A stretch of 64,000 nucleotides of DNA, taken from contig JBHYCS010000005.1 in the NCBI GenBank assembly GCA_051861445.1, positions 62,001-126,000 of the forward strand, given 5' to 3'. The stretch comes from Parasediminibacterium sp051861445 (GTDB lineage: Bacteria > Bacteroidota > Bacteroidia > Chitinophagales > Chitinophagaceae). The notes beneath the pieces are model-generated. The model was not told the origin of the DNA, did no database searches, and worked only from the letters and a program-made list of their open reading frames with translations. The translations under genes and the position numbers were made by a program. This document shows, piece after piece, positions 25,034 through 34,398 of the stretch; within the stretch, counting starts at the first letter, position 1, and every line of letters begins with the position of its first letter.

Positions 25034-25495
25034 ATATTATTAATCTAATATTGATAACGATAAAAAGATTGCATCTGAAATATTTACGTTCGAATTTGTC
25101 AAAAGTAATTGGCCACATGAATATAGAAAAATTACAATTATCTTCTATTGATACAAGTTTTGTAATAGGGAAGAAGGCTAATTTTTACGTTATGAAAAGT
25201 ATTTTATTAGCGTTAAGTTTAAAGATATCTACTGTTTTATTTACAATTTTCATTATTAAAAACAAAATATTCGCCTTCTTGATAGCTATACAACCTGAAC
25301 ATGGTTATCAGTCTAAACATTTTTTTACAAAATTCACTAACATTACTGATGTCTTTTTTACAAACACAATTTTTCGATTATCATATACAGCAATAAACTT
25401 TTTAAGAAGCAATAAATCATTACCCATAAAGCAAGCAGTTTGGGTGAGGCAAATAAGAGGAGTGCATATTTCTCATAAGCACTCTTCTATTTTTT
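25034..25495 (+). other. Orphan transcription unit: possible small RNA or relic gene
   Basis: Bounded by promoter P1 with operator O1 and by a U-tailed hairpin at 25456-25495, this ~460-nt stretch looks transcribed rightward. It can be read as one frame (TTG at 25051, ATG at 25117, stop at 25495-25497), with one hydrophobic stretch (KSILLALSLKISTVLFTIFI). The composition is random-looking, the frame runs through the terminator stem, and I recognise no family. It could be a regulatory RNA, the remnant of a lost gene, or a leader. I favour non-coding or relic. Confidence 0.4.
25456..25495 (+). terminator. Terminator inside the LacI-susC gap
   Basis: AGAGGAGTGC pairs with GCACTCTTCT (10 bp, one G-T wobble, 13-nt loop) and is followed by ATTTTTT. 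It lies 116 bp before the susC start, with no recognised gene before it on this strand. Confidence 0.75.
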
Positions 25496-25580
25496 AAAAC
25501 AAATACCATTAATAAATCCTCGATAAACACTATCTAACAAAAAAAAGTTAAAAAAAAGTTCTAACAACAGTTTTATTATT

Positions 25581-25602
25581 TACTTTTATTTAAACGATTG
25601 AA
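25581..25602 (+). promoter_or_regulatory. Promoter P2 and LacI-type operator O2 before susC
   Basis: The -7 box TACTTTTA (25581-25588) is followed by TTTAAACGATTGAA (25589-25602). The 12 bp TTTACTTTTATT is identical at P1 and P2, and the operator differs from O1 (reverse complement) at one of 14 positions. The -33 region is degenerate (TTCT near 25559) where P1 has TTTG. The start codon of susC follows 9 bp later. Confidence 0.55.
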
Positions 25603-25611
25603 ATTTTGCTT

Positions 25612-28600
25612 ATGAAAACAAATTATGCTCATTTGTTCAGAAAAATTCTTCTACAATTATTTTTTCCGTTATTAAAAATTCCATTAAAGCCAGTTTATGT
25701 GTTACCGTTTATGTGCACTTTCTGCGTAATTACTGTTGTGGCACAAGTTTCTACCATAACTGGAACCGTTACTAGCGATAAAGAAGGCGTTTTAGAGTCT
25801 GTAACTGTTCGTGTTAAAGGAACATCAACCGTAACTAAAACAGATGCAAAAGGTAATTTTTCTATCAAGGCCTCAAAGGGACAAACCCTATTGTTTTCAT
25901 CTGTTTCTTTTGCAGATTATGAAGTAGTGATAAAAGATAATAAAGCAATAAATGTAAATTTAACTAGCAAAGTTGAAGAGCAAGACGAAGTAATTGTTGT
26001 AGGTTATTTGCAGCAAAAAAGACCCGATGTATCTACGGCTATTTCAACAGTTTCTCCAAAAAATTCAGAAAAAGGAGCTTACTCAAATTTTCAGCAATTA
26101 TTAGGTGGTAGAGCAGCGGGTGTAAATGTAATGGAAAACAATAGTGAGCCTGGAGGAGGAATAAATATAGAAGTAAGAGGTGTAAGCTCTATATCTGGTT
26201 CAACACAGCCACTTTATGTAATTGATGGTGTGCCTATTGAACAACCTAATTTGAATTTAAATGGTAGCGGTGAGATTTCTAATATTTTTGGTAATAACCT
26301 AACAGCAAATCCATTAGCTATGCTAAATCCTAATGATATAGAGAGCATAGAAATTTTAAAAGATGCAGCTGCTACTTCTTTATATGGAACAAGAGGAGCA
26401 AATGGAGTTGTAGTTATTACTACTAAGTCTGGTAAAGTAGGTAAGCCTAAAATAACCATCAATTTTAACCAGTCGGTTAATAGACCTCAGAAAAAAATTG
26501 AAATGCTGAAATCTAGAGATTATGCTAATTATGTTAATGAATCTTGGAGGTTATTTAGAGAAAGACAACGTTTGGGCATTATAGCACCAACAGCAGTACC
26601 CGTTACAGCTGATACTCCGTTTACAGCGAAAGAAATAGAAAATTTAAGAGACTATGATCACCAATCTATATTTAATGCTTCTGCCGTAACTAGAGATGCT
26701 TCTTTAAGTATAAGTGGTGGAGCAATTGGTGGAGCAAAATATTTTGTTTCAGGTCAATATTTCGATCAGCAGGGTGTAATTCCAGGAACCTTTCTAAAAC
26801 GTTATACAGGTCGAATCAACTACGACGTGCCTTTATCTTCAAAACTAACGCTTAAGGTGAATTTATCTGTTACTTCAACTGATAGATTTGGTTCACCTAC
26901 TCAAACCTTAACATCTAGAGCTTTAAACTGGTCGCCAACTTCCCCATTAGTAAATCCTGACGGAAGTTTCAATAATTTATGGGATTATAGATACGGAAGT
27001 GGCGATGCTACTTTTGAAGATACTAGGTTTGGACCTATTTTTTACAATAGTAGATTTACAGTTGCAGAAATAAATACCGCTTTGGCACAAGTTGAAAGCT
27101 CACAGTCAAGATTAAACCCTTTGTTAATCACAGCTAGTCGTGGTGTGCAAAATAGAAATACGTCTTCGCAAATATTAGGTACTGCTAGTTTAAACTACAA
27201 GTTCAGTAACTCATTTGATGTTTCAGGAAAGATAAGCGTTAATCAATTCAATTCTCTTTTACAAACATTTATACCTATTAACATACCATTAATCAATGCA
27301 ACATATAGAGGAGAGGCAGCTTCTGGTACATCTCAAAATAGAAGTGTGCTGTATCAAGTAAATTTCAATTACAGAAAAAAGCTTAGTCCAGATCATACTA
27401 TTAATGCAGCGTTGGTATTTAGTGCTGAAAAATTTGTACAAGAAGCTCAAAGATCTGTTGTGGGTAATTTTACAAACAATATTACAGGGTTTAATAATTT
27501 GGGTGCTGCAAATCCACAAGGAATTACTTCAGGTTATACAGGAAATCAATTAGTGGGTAATATTTTACAGCTAAACTATTTATACAAGAAAAGCATTGTT
27601 GTAAATTTATCTGCACGTTATGATGGTGTTTCGAAATTTGCAGAAGGTAATCAATGGGGCTTATTTCCTGCAACAAGTATAGCTTGGAAATTAAACCAAG
27701 AAAATTGGTTCAAACCACTTCGTAAGGTTATGAGTGAAGCTAAGTTTAGAGCCAGTTGGGGTTTAGTGGGTAGCCAAGCCATTGCACCTTATTCAACCCA
27801 GTCTTCTTTAACACCTAATTTTTCAGTTTGGGGCAATAATATCCAAACAATTGGTTTTTCTCCTGTTCGTTTAGGAAATCCATATTTAACATGGGAAACT
27901 ACAGATAATGCAAATATAGGCTTAGACTTAGGTTTTTTTAAAGACAGAATTACTACAACAGTAGAAGTTTATAGACGTAGAACTAAAAATTTACTTTTAC
28001 AAGTTACAGTTCCTGGTTCATCTGGTTTTACTTCTATACCTGACAATATTGGTACATTGTTAAATGAAGGTATAGAACTTACTTTGGGTGTAAAGATTAT
28101 CAATAATAGAAATTTCAAATGGAATATCGAGGGTAATATTAATTTCAACAGAAATCTTGTGGAAAGATTCCGTTCTAACAATCCAAATGAGTTTTACACA
28201 GCAGGACCTCTTGGTAACCAAATACCTACTTTAAGAATTACGTCTGGAAGACCTTTAGGAGCTTTCTATGGTTTAATTTCACAAGGTTTATGGGATACAA
28301 CTGTTACAGCAGCACCAATTTCGTTAACACGAAGTGCACGTGAGGGAGAAAGAAGATATGCTGATTTAAATGGAGATAATGCAGTTAACGATTTAGATAG
28401 AACTTGGCTAGGTAATGCTTTACCTGTTGGTTTTGGTGGTATTAATACAAGTATTTCTTACAAAAATTTTGAATTATCAGCTTACTTCAGTTATGCTTAT
28501 GGAAACAAGGTATTTAATATGTTCCAAATTTTATGGGGCAATCCTACAGGCTTAAACAATATTAGACAAGATGCATACAATTCAAGGTATATATATGTTT

Positions 28601-28965
28601 TCCCAGGAACTGATCCAGCTGTAGCTGCCCAAATTAGAGAAAGTAATAAGAGAGCAACTACAGTAGTATCTGGTACAACTGTTGATCAACGTGAGGTATC
28701 TGATCACTTCATCGAAAAAGCAGATTTTTTAAGATGTAGAGATATTAGCTTGTCTTACAAATTACCTGTTCGAATGATTAAACGCTTAAAAGTTCAGAAC
28801 GTACAGGTATATGGTAACATACAAAATCCGTTTATCATTACCAGTTATTCTGGATTTAATCCTGAGGTTGGTGCATCTTCTGGCAGTGGTTTAGCAAGAG
28901 GAATGGATAATGGTTCTGCACCATTCTTGGTATCTTATCGTTTAGGTTTTAATGTAACACTGTAA
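25612..28965 (+). CDS. SusC/RagA-family TonB-linked outer-membrane transporter
   Basis: 1117 residues from the ATG at 25612 (the frame opens at a TTG 6 bp earlier). A long N-terminal signal region ends near VVAQ, then comes a carboxypeptidase-regulatory-like domain (about 48-125, ITGTVTSDKEGVLESVTVRVKG), a TonB-box-like acidic stretch (EEQDEVIVVGYL), and a plug with YVIDGVPI, LKDAAATSLYGTRGANGVV and ITTKSGK. A 22-strand-type barrel ends in LVSYRLGFNVTL. It imports glycans or other large solutes with its SusD partner, 19 bp downstream. The substrate is not evident. Confidence 0.96.
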   Translation: MKTNYAHLFRKILLQLFFPLLKIPLKPVYVLPFMCTFCVITVVAQVSTITGTVTSDKEGVLESVTVRVKGTSTVTKTDAKGNFSIKASKGQTLLFSSVSFADYEVVIKDNKAINVNLTSKVEEQDEVIVVGYLQQKRPDVSTAISTVSPKNSEKGAYSNFQQLLGGRAAGVNVMENNSEPGGGINIEVRGVSSISGSTQPLYVIDGVPIEQPNLNLNGSGEISNIFGNNLTANPLAMLNPNDIESIEILKDAAATSLYGTRGANGVVVITTKSGKVGKPKITINFNQSVNRPQKKIEMLKSRDYANYVNESWRLFRERQRLGIIAPTAVPVTADTPFTAKEIENLRDYDHQSIFNASAVTRDASLSISGGAIGGAKYFVSGQYFDQQGVIPGTFLKRYTGRINYDVPLSSKLTLKVNLSVTSTDRFGSPTQTLTSRALNWSPTSPLVNPDGSFNNLWDYRYGSGDATFEDTRFGPIFYNSRFTVAEINTALAQVESSQSRLNPLLITASRGVQNRNTSSQILGTASLNYKFSNSFDVSGKISVNQFNSLLQTFIPINIPLINATYRGEAASGTSQNRSVLYQVNFNYRKKLSPDHTINAALVFSAEKFVQEAQRSVVGNFTNNITGFNNLGAANPQGITSGYTGNQLVGNILQLNYLYKKSIVVNLSARYDGVSKFAEGNQWGLFPATSIAWKLNQENWFKPLRKVMSEAKFRASWGLVGSQAIAPYSTQSSLTPNFSVWGNNIQTIGFSPVRLGNPYLTWETTDNANIGLDLGFFKDRITTTVEVYRRRTKNLLLQVTVPGSSGFTSIPDNIGTLLNEGIELTLGVKIINNRNFKWNIEGNINFNRNLVERFRSNNPNEFYTAGPLGNQIPTLRITSGRPLGAFYGLISQGLWDTTVTAAPISLTRSAREGERRYADLNGDNAVNDLDRTWLGNALPVGFGGINTSISYKNFELSAYFSYAYGNKVFNMFQILWGNPTGLNNIRQDAYNSRYIYVFPGTDPAVAAQIRESNKRATTVVSGTTVDQREVSDHFIEKADFLRCRDISLSYKLPVRMIKRLKVQNVQVYGNIQNPFIITSYSGFNPEVGASSGSGLARGMDNGSAPFLVSYRLGFNVTL

Positions 28966-28984
28966 CTTTAAAATAATTTATTGT

Positions 28985-30514
28985 ATGAAAAAATATTCGA
29001 TTATATTCTTTTTTTCAATGGTAACATTTTCTTCTTGTAAAAAATTTTTAGAAGAAATTCCAAAAGATCAAATAACCAACGCAAATTTCTATAAAACAGA
29101 AGAAGATATAGAAGCTAGCGTAGATGGTATTTATAATGCAGCTCGTTTTGAGGCTGCTCAAGGCTTACCAATAATGTTTCCGTTAGAGTCAATGTCAGAT
29201 GATGGTGCTTATTATCCAATAAATCGTGTTGCAGAGAGAGAAGATATTGATAAAATGCAGTATACTACTGCAAGTACACTTATTTCAGGTGCATGGAATA
29301 GGTCTTATAACGTTATTAATAGAGCAAACAATACTATTAAATATGCTGTAGATAGCGTAAATATTAAACCAAGAGTAATAAGATTAGCCCAAGCACAAGC
29401 TCGTTTTTTTAGAGCGATGTACCATTTTCGATTGACACAGATTTATGGAGATATCCCATTAATGATGCAGCCAGCTGATGTTACTGCAGGCAATATTTTC
29501 CCTAGAAAAACGTCAACAAGAATTATATATGATTCAGTTATTAATGATTTAATTTATGCCAAAGCAAATTTAGATACTAGCTATGGATATGCTACTGCAA
29601 ACGGAGGTAGGGTAACTGTTGCAGCTGCAAAAACTTTACTTGGAAAAGTATACTTAACCATGGCAGGTTTTCCTTTAAATGACGTTAGGGGATATCAATT
29701 AGCGATAGAAGAATTAAATGATTTGATTGTTAATAAAAATAGATACAATATCGATTTAAATCCAACATTTGCAAATATTTTCACCCCAAATGTTGCAACA
29801 AAGCAACTAGACAAAGAAAGAATATATTTTATTAGAGGAACTAGTGGATTACCTCAATCGTTAAGTGCTTTTACAGGTATGGGATGGACTTTTAGAACAT
29901 TTAAATATACTTCTCCAACAAAAGATTTTGCAACTGATGCCATTGCTTCAAGAAGGGTTTATGAAACTGGTGATTTAAGAAGAGCAGTAACTGTAAATAG
30001 TTTTACAAACGCTACCGTTGGTTCATCATTAGTAGCCAAGTACAACTCTACCAACCAAACTGATGCTAGTGACGATTTAATACTGTTACGCTATGCAGAT
30101 GTATTAATGATGACCGCTGAAGCATTAATTGAAATAGGTGGAACTGCAAATTTAGATCAAGCATTGACATATATAAATTTGGTTAGACGTACACATGGTG
30201 GTGCACCATCTGGTAACCCTGTAGGAACCGTAATGCCCGCATTAACGTATACCAATCAAGCAGATTTGAAAACTAAATATAGACTAGAACGTCGTAGAGA
30301 ATTTGCATTCGAATGTCACCGTTGGTTCGATTTAAAACGTTGGGATATTTTAATTCCAACCATTCAAGCTTCATTAGCAGATGATTTAAATAGACCTTTA
30401 TCTGATTTCAATTTTTTGAACGATCCGATATATCCTAATAAGTACAAGGTGTTACCTATTCCTTTGTCTGAGATTTCAAATAATTCAAATATGTCCCAAA
30501 ATGATGGGTATTAA
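28985..30514 (+). CDS. SusD/RagB-family surface glycan-binding lipoprotein
   Basis: 509 residues with a lipoprotein signal (Cys18 in TFSSCKKF). Typical SusD text includes LEEIPKDQITNANFYKTEEDIEASVDGIYNAAR, RFFRAMYHFRLTQIYGDIPLM (the TPR-like core), LLRYADVLMMTAEAL, and near the end RRREFAFECHRWFDLKRWD and KYKVLPIPLSEIS. It forms the lid of the SusC channel and captures the substrate at the cell surface. It is cotranscribed with susC (19-bp gap) and the oxidoreductase (33-bp gap). Confidence 0.96.
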   Translation: MKKYSIIFFFSMVTFSSCKKFLEEIPKDQITNANFYKTEEDIEASVDGIYNAARFEAAQGLPIMFPLESMSDDGAYYPINRVAEREDIDKMQYTTASTLISGAWNRSYNVINRANNTIKYAVDSVNIKPRVIRLAQAQARFFRAMYHFRLTQIYGDIPLMMQPADVTAGNIFPRKTSTRIIYDSVINDLIYAKANLDTSYGYATANGGRVTVAAAKTLLGKVYLTMAGFPLNDVRGYQLAIEELNDLIVNKNRYNIDLNPTFANIFTPNVATKQLDKERIYFIRGTSGLPQSLSAFTGMGWTFRTFKYTSPTKDFATDAIASRRVYETGDLRRAVTVNSFTNATVGSSLVAKYNSTNQTDASDDLILLRYADVLMMTAEALIEIGGTANLDQALTYINLVRRTHGGAPSGNPVGTVMPALTYTNQADLKTKYRLERRREFAFECHRWFDLKRWDILIPTIQASLADDLNRPLSDFNFLNDPIYPNKYKVLPIPLSEISNNSNMSQNDGY

Positions 30515-30547
30515 TTTAAAGTATCGTATATACTAATCAACTACTTT

Positions 30548-32830
30548 ATGCTTAAAGAAAGTGCAACAAAAGAAAGAAAATTAAGGAGAGAAGATTTACA
30601 ATCCGATTTAGTAATAATTGGTGGTGGTTTAGCAGGTGTATGTACTGCTATTACTGCTGCTAGAACTGGAATTAAAGTAGTTTTAGTTCAAGACAGGCCT
30701 GTTTTAGGTGGTAATGCATCAAGTGAGGTACGCTTGTGGGTTTTAGGAGCCACTTCTCACATGGGTAATAACAATAGATGGGCTAGAGAAGGTGGAGTAG
30801 TTGATGAAATTTTAGTTGAAAATACCTATAAAAATCCTGAAGGGAATGCCATCATTTTCGACTCTATTTTATTAGATAAAGTTGTTTCTGAAAAAAACAT
30901 TACCCTATTGTTAAATACGGCAGTGTATGGCGTAAATAAACTTTCAGACGAAAAAATTGAATCTATCGAGGCATTTTGTAGTCAAAATCAAATTCATTAC
31001 GTAGTTACTGCACCCTTATTTTGCGATGCTTCAGGTGATGGTATTGTTGCTTTTTTAGCCGGTGCAGCATTTAGAATGGGAGCTGAGAGTAAAGAAGAAT
31101 TTGGTGAAAAATTTGCTCCTTCAAAAGAATATGGTGAATTGCTCGGTCACTCATTATATTTCTATACAAAAGATACTGGAAAACCAGTAAAGTTTACCCC
31201 ACCTTCTTATGCCTTAGACGATATAACTAAAATTCCTAGATATAGAAATTTTAATGCTAAAGAACATGGTTGTAAACTTTGGTGGATTGAATATGGTGGA
31301 AGATTAGACACCATTCATGATACCGAAAATATTAAATGGGAATTGTGGAAAGTTGTTTACGGTGTATGGAATTATATTAAAAACTCTGGCAATTTTCCAG
31401 AAGCAGAAACCATGACGCTTGAATGGATGGGTACCATTCCAGGAAAACGTGAAAGCAGAAGATTTGAAGGCGATTACATCATGACTCAACAAGACATTGT
31501 TGAACAAAGAACGCATTACGATGCTGTAGCTTTTGGAGGATGGAGTATCGATTTACATCCTGCTGATGGTGTTTTTAGTGAAAAGTCTGGCTGTAATCAG
31601 TGGCATAGTAAGGGTATTTACCAAATTCCTTACAGAAGTTTATATAGCAAAAACGTAGATAACCTTTTCTTATCTGGAAGAATAATTAGTGTATCACATG
31701 TGGCATTTGGCTCAACAAGGGTAATGGCTACAAGTGGCTATGTGGGGCAATCTGTAGCTTTGGCGGCAAAATTATGTATTGAGAAAAATCTATTACCTAG
31801 AGATTTGTCGTCACCCAATTTAATTCCTATTCTTCAAAAAGAATTGTTGAAAACAGGACAACACATTCCTTTATTGTCTTTAAACGACGATGAAGACTTG
31901 GTGCAAAAAGCCCAAATATCGTCAAGCAGCGAACTTGCATTAAATGAATTGTACGACAGCGGTGAGCAAATTCAAAAACTTGAATATTCTGTTGCTCAAA
32001 TGGTTCCATTTGAAAACGGAAAGCTACCAGAAATCATTTTTCATGCACATGCAGAAAAAGAAACAATATTAAATGTTGAGTTGAGATTAAGTAGTAAAGA
32101 AAACAATCATACACCTGATGTAACTGTAGAAACTTTTCAATTGCCAGTGCAAAAAGGAAGAAACTGTTTGAAAATTGCTCCACAATTTGTTAAAGAAAAA
32201 TCAGGATATCTATTTGTTACATTTATGAAAAATGAAGATGTACAATTACATTATTCTAAAAAGCGAATTACTGGAATTTTATCGGTTTTTAACCACATCA
32301 ATTTAGCCGTTTCTAACTATGGAAAACAAATTGTAACGGAGGATATTGGTGTAGATGAATTTGAATTTTGGTGTCCAAAACGTAGACCAGCAGGTCAAAA
32401 TGTTGCCATTAAATTAGGTACTCCTGTTCAAGCATTTAAAGCAAGCAACATTAGCAACGGAATTGATAGACCAACAGATACAGTAAATGCATGGGTAGCA
32501 GATTTTGCAGATAAAAATCCATCATTGCAATTAAAATGGGATAGTGTACAATCTATTCGTAAAATCGATTTGTTTTTTGATGCCGATTACGACCATCCGA
32601 TGGAATCTGTTTTAATGACACATCCTGAAACGGTAATGCCTTTTGTGGTTAGAAATTACGTTGTTAAAGACACTAACGGTAAGGTTATTTATTCTAAACA
32701 AAATAATTATCAAACTATCAACACTATTGAGTTTTCTGAAGCAATAAAAACAGATAAATTAGTTGTAGAAGTAGAACATCCGTCAGAAGATACTCCGGCA
32801 GCAATTTTTGCTGTTAGATGTTATCATTAA
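30548..32830 (+). CDS. FAD-dependent oxidoreductase with a C-terminal beta-sandwich
   Basis: 760 residues, no signal peptide, so it probably acts in the cytoplasm. The FAD-binding Rossmann motif GGGLAG is at 25-30. The flavin-contacting VLGGNASSEVRLWVLGA, DASGDGIVAFLAGA and LSGRIISVSHVAFGSTRVM follow, as in the FAD_oxidored family (often mis-named xanthan lyase). Residues ~640-760 look like a discoidin/F5-8-type beta-sandwich (WVADFADKNPSLQLKWD to AVRCYH). Enzymes of this family occur in polysaccharide-utilisation loci, but the reaction is not established, so I do not assign a substrate. It ends at a terminator. Confidence 0.85.
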   Translation: MLKESATKERKLRREDLQSDLVIIGGGLAGVCTAITAARTGIKVVLVQDRPVLGGNASSEVRLWVLGATSHMGNNNRWAREGGVVDEILVENTYKNPEGNAIIFDSILLDKVVSEKNITLLLNTAVYGVNKLSDEKIESIEAFCSQNQIHYVVTAPLFCDASGDGIVAFLAGAAFRMGAESKEEFGEKFAPSKEYGELLGHSLYFYTKDTGKPVKFTPPSYALDDITKIPRYRNFNAKEHGCKLWWIEYGGRLDTIHDTENIKWELWKVVYGVWNYIKNSGNFPEAETMTLEWMGTIPGKRESRRFEGDYIMTQQDIVEQRTHYDAVAFGGWSIDLHPADGVFSEKSGCNQWHSKGIYQIPYRSLYSKNVDNLFLSGRIISVSHVAFGSTRVMATSGYVGQSVALAAKLCIEKNLLPRDLSSPNLIPILQKELLKTGQHIPLLSLNDDEDLVQKAQISSSSELALNELYDSGEQIQKLEYSVAQMVPFENGKLPEIIFHAHAEKETILNVELRLSSKENNHTPDVTVETFQLPVQKGRNCLKIAPQFVKEKSGYLFVTFMKNEDVQLHYSKKRITGILSVFNHINLAVSNYGKQIVTEDIGVDEFEFWCPKRRPAGQNVAIKLGTPVQAFKASNISNGIDRPTDTVNAWVADFADKNPSLQLKWDSVQSIRKIDLFFDADYDHPMESVLMTHPETVMPFVVRNYVVKDTNGKVIYSKQNNYQTINTIEFSEAIKTDKLVVEVEHPSEDTPAAIFAVRCYH

Positions 32831-32837
32831 CAGACAG

Positions 32838-32879
32838 AAAAAGCTTTATTGTAACTACAATTTAAAATAAAGCTTTTTT
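32838..32879 (+). terminator. Terminator after the FAD oxidoreductase
   Basis: AAAAGCTTTATT / AATAAAGCTTTT is a perfect 12-bp stem with a 15-nt loop followed by TT. It closes the susC-susD-oxidoreductase transcript, so the MFS gene is separately expressed or relies on read-through. Confidence 0.8.
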
Positions 32880-32994
32880 ATGAAGTAATTACAAAAGAAG
32901 TGTAAAAGCGTAACTAACATGACGATATAAATTATTAGTCATCAATCATTATTCAAAAATTCAATCAGCTATTAGCTAAATAAAATAACAATAG

Positions 32995-34380
32995 ATGAAA
33001 AAAATAAAAGGGTTACGTTGGTGGATTGTTGGGTTACTTTTTACAGCCGCAGTATTGAATTATATTGATAGACAAACGTTGTCAGCATTAGCCCCAACCA
33101 TTCAAAAAGATTTAGGAATGACTGATGCTGATTATGCCAATATTGTGAATATTTTTCTTATCGCTTATACCATTGCATACATTATTTCTGGTAGAATTGT
33201 TGATAAAATTGGTACAAGATCAGGTACACTTTTATTTGTGGTGTGGTGGTCTATTTCTAATATGCTTACGGCTGCTGCTAGGGGTATTACTTCTTTAGGC
33301 ACTTATCGGTTTATGTTAGGTTTAGGTGAAGCTGGTGTTTGGCCTGCTGCCTCAAAAGCAGTTTCTGAATGGTTTCCTGCTAAACAAAGGGCTTTTGCAA
33401 TTGGTTTATACACAATGGGAGCAACCATTGGTGCAACTGTAGCTCCTTATGTGGTTATTCCTTTGGCTACTTATGGTTATACCGAACATTTGCCTGCAAT
33501 TTCTAATTGGTTAGGGCAAGGCACTGGTTGGAGATTGGCATTTATTATTACAGGTTTGGTTGGTTTAGTGTGGATTATTCCTTGGTTAATTCTTTACAAA
33601 ACTCCTCAAAAAAGTAAGCTTATTACAAAAGAAGAATTGGCATTTATTGAAGATGATGAAAACGATGAGAAAAAAAATGCTCCAGTTGCAGCTAGTTGGT
33701 CATGGAAACAAGTATTTACATATAAAGGAACATGGCTGTTGTTGTTGGCTCGTTTACTTACCGATCCTGTTTGGTATTTTTTTCAATTTTGGTTTCCTAA
33801 ATACTTAGCTTCTGAAAGGCATTTATCGCAAAACGACCTAAAAATTACTTGGATTATTTACGCAGCTGCTGGTGTGGGTAGTTTACTTGGTGGTTGGTAT
33901 TCTGGTCGTTTAATTAAAAAAGGTAAACTTCCAGTACAAAGTAGAATGTATGTCATGTTTGCATGTGCTTGTGTAATGCCTCTAGCACCAATCATTAGTA
34001 GGGTTACCAATATTGATATTTCAATGACTATTTCAGCAGCTGTAGTATTGGTATCTTTAGCATGGTTAATAAACATTAGTTCAATTATTGTAGATATTGT
34101 TCCTAGCCATTCGTTAGGTACTGTTTTCAGTATTGTTGCAGCTGGTAGCACAATTGGTGGAATAATTATGAACATGATTGTTGCAGCTATGATTGCAGGT
34201 CCATCTACAAAAGCGTCTGGCTTTTTAGATCAAGCATTACATTCAGTTTTATCACCAATATTAGATTTTGTACAAGGTAAAGGATATACAATGTGGTTTT
34301 TGATCATTGCTTTTTTGCATCCGATTGGCTGGTTATTATTAAAGTTTGGAGGCATTACGAAACTTCAAACTTCAAAATAA
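32995..34380 (+). CDS. MFS transporter, anion:cation symporter (hexuronate-type)
   Basis: 461 residues with 12 predicted membrane helices. The N-terminal LRWWIVGLLFTAAVLNYIDRQTLSALAP, GRIVDKIGTRSG and FRFMLGLGEAGVWPAASKAVSEWFP (here TYRFMLGLGEAG) are signatures of the ACS family, which includes ExuT (hexuronates), GudP (glucarate) and DgoT (galactonate). It should import a sugar acid by H+ symport. Together with SusCD this suggests the locus handles an acidic sugar or its oxidised form, an inference from family only. Confidence 0.9.
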   Translation: MKKIKGLRWWIVGLLFTAAVLNYIDRQTLSALAPTIQKDLGMTDADYANIVNIFLIAYTIAYIISGRIVDKIGTRSGTLLFVVWWSISNMLTAAARGITSLGTYRFMLGLGEAGVWPAASKAVSEWFPAKQRAFAIGLYTMGATIGATVAPYVVIPLATYGYTEHLPAISNWLGQGTGWRLAFIITGLVGLVWIIPWLILYKTPQKSKLITKEELAFIEDDENDEKKNAPVAASWSWKQVFTYKGTWLLLLARLLTDPVWYFFQFWFPKYLASERHLSQNDLKITWIIYAAAGVGSLLGGWYSGRLIKKGKLPVQSRMYVMFACACVMPLAPIISRVTNIDISMTISAAVVLVSLAWLINISSIIVDIVPSHSLGTVFSIVAAGSTIGGIIMNMIVAAMIAGPSTKASGFLDQALHSVLSPILDFVQGKGYTMWFLIIAFLHPIGWLLLKFGGITKLQTSK

Positions 34381-34398
34381 AATCAGAATTTTAATTAG

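Noticed and set aside
25051..25497. 148-residue protein in the LacI-susC gap
   Set aside because: TTG start, no recognisable family, random-looking composition, and the frame runs through a terminator stem.
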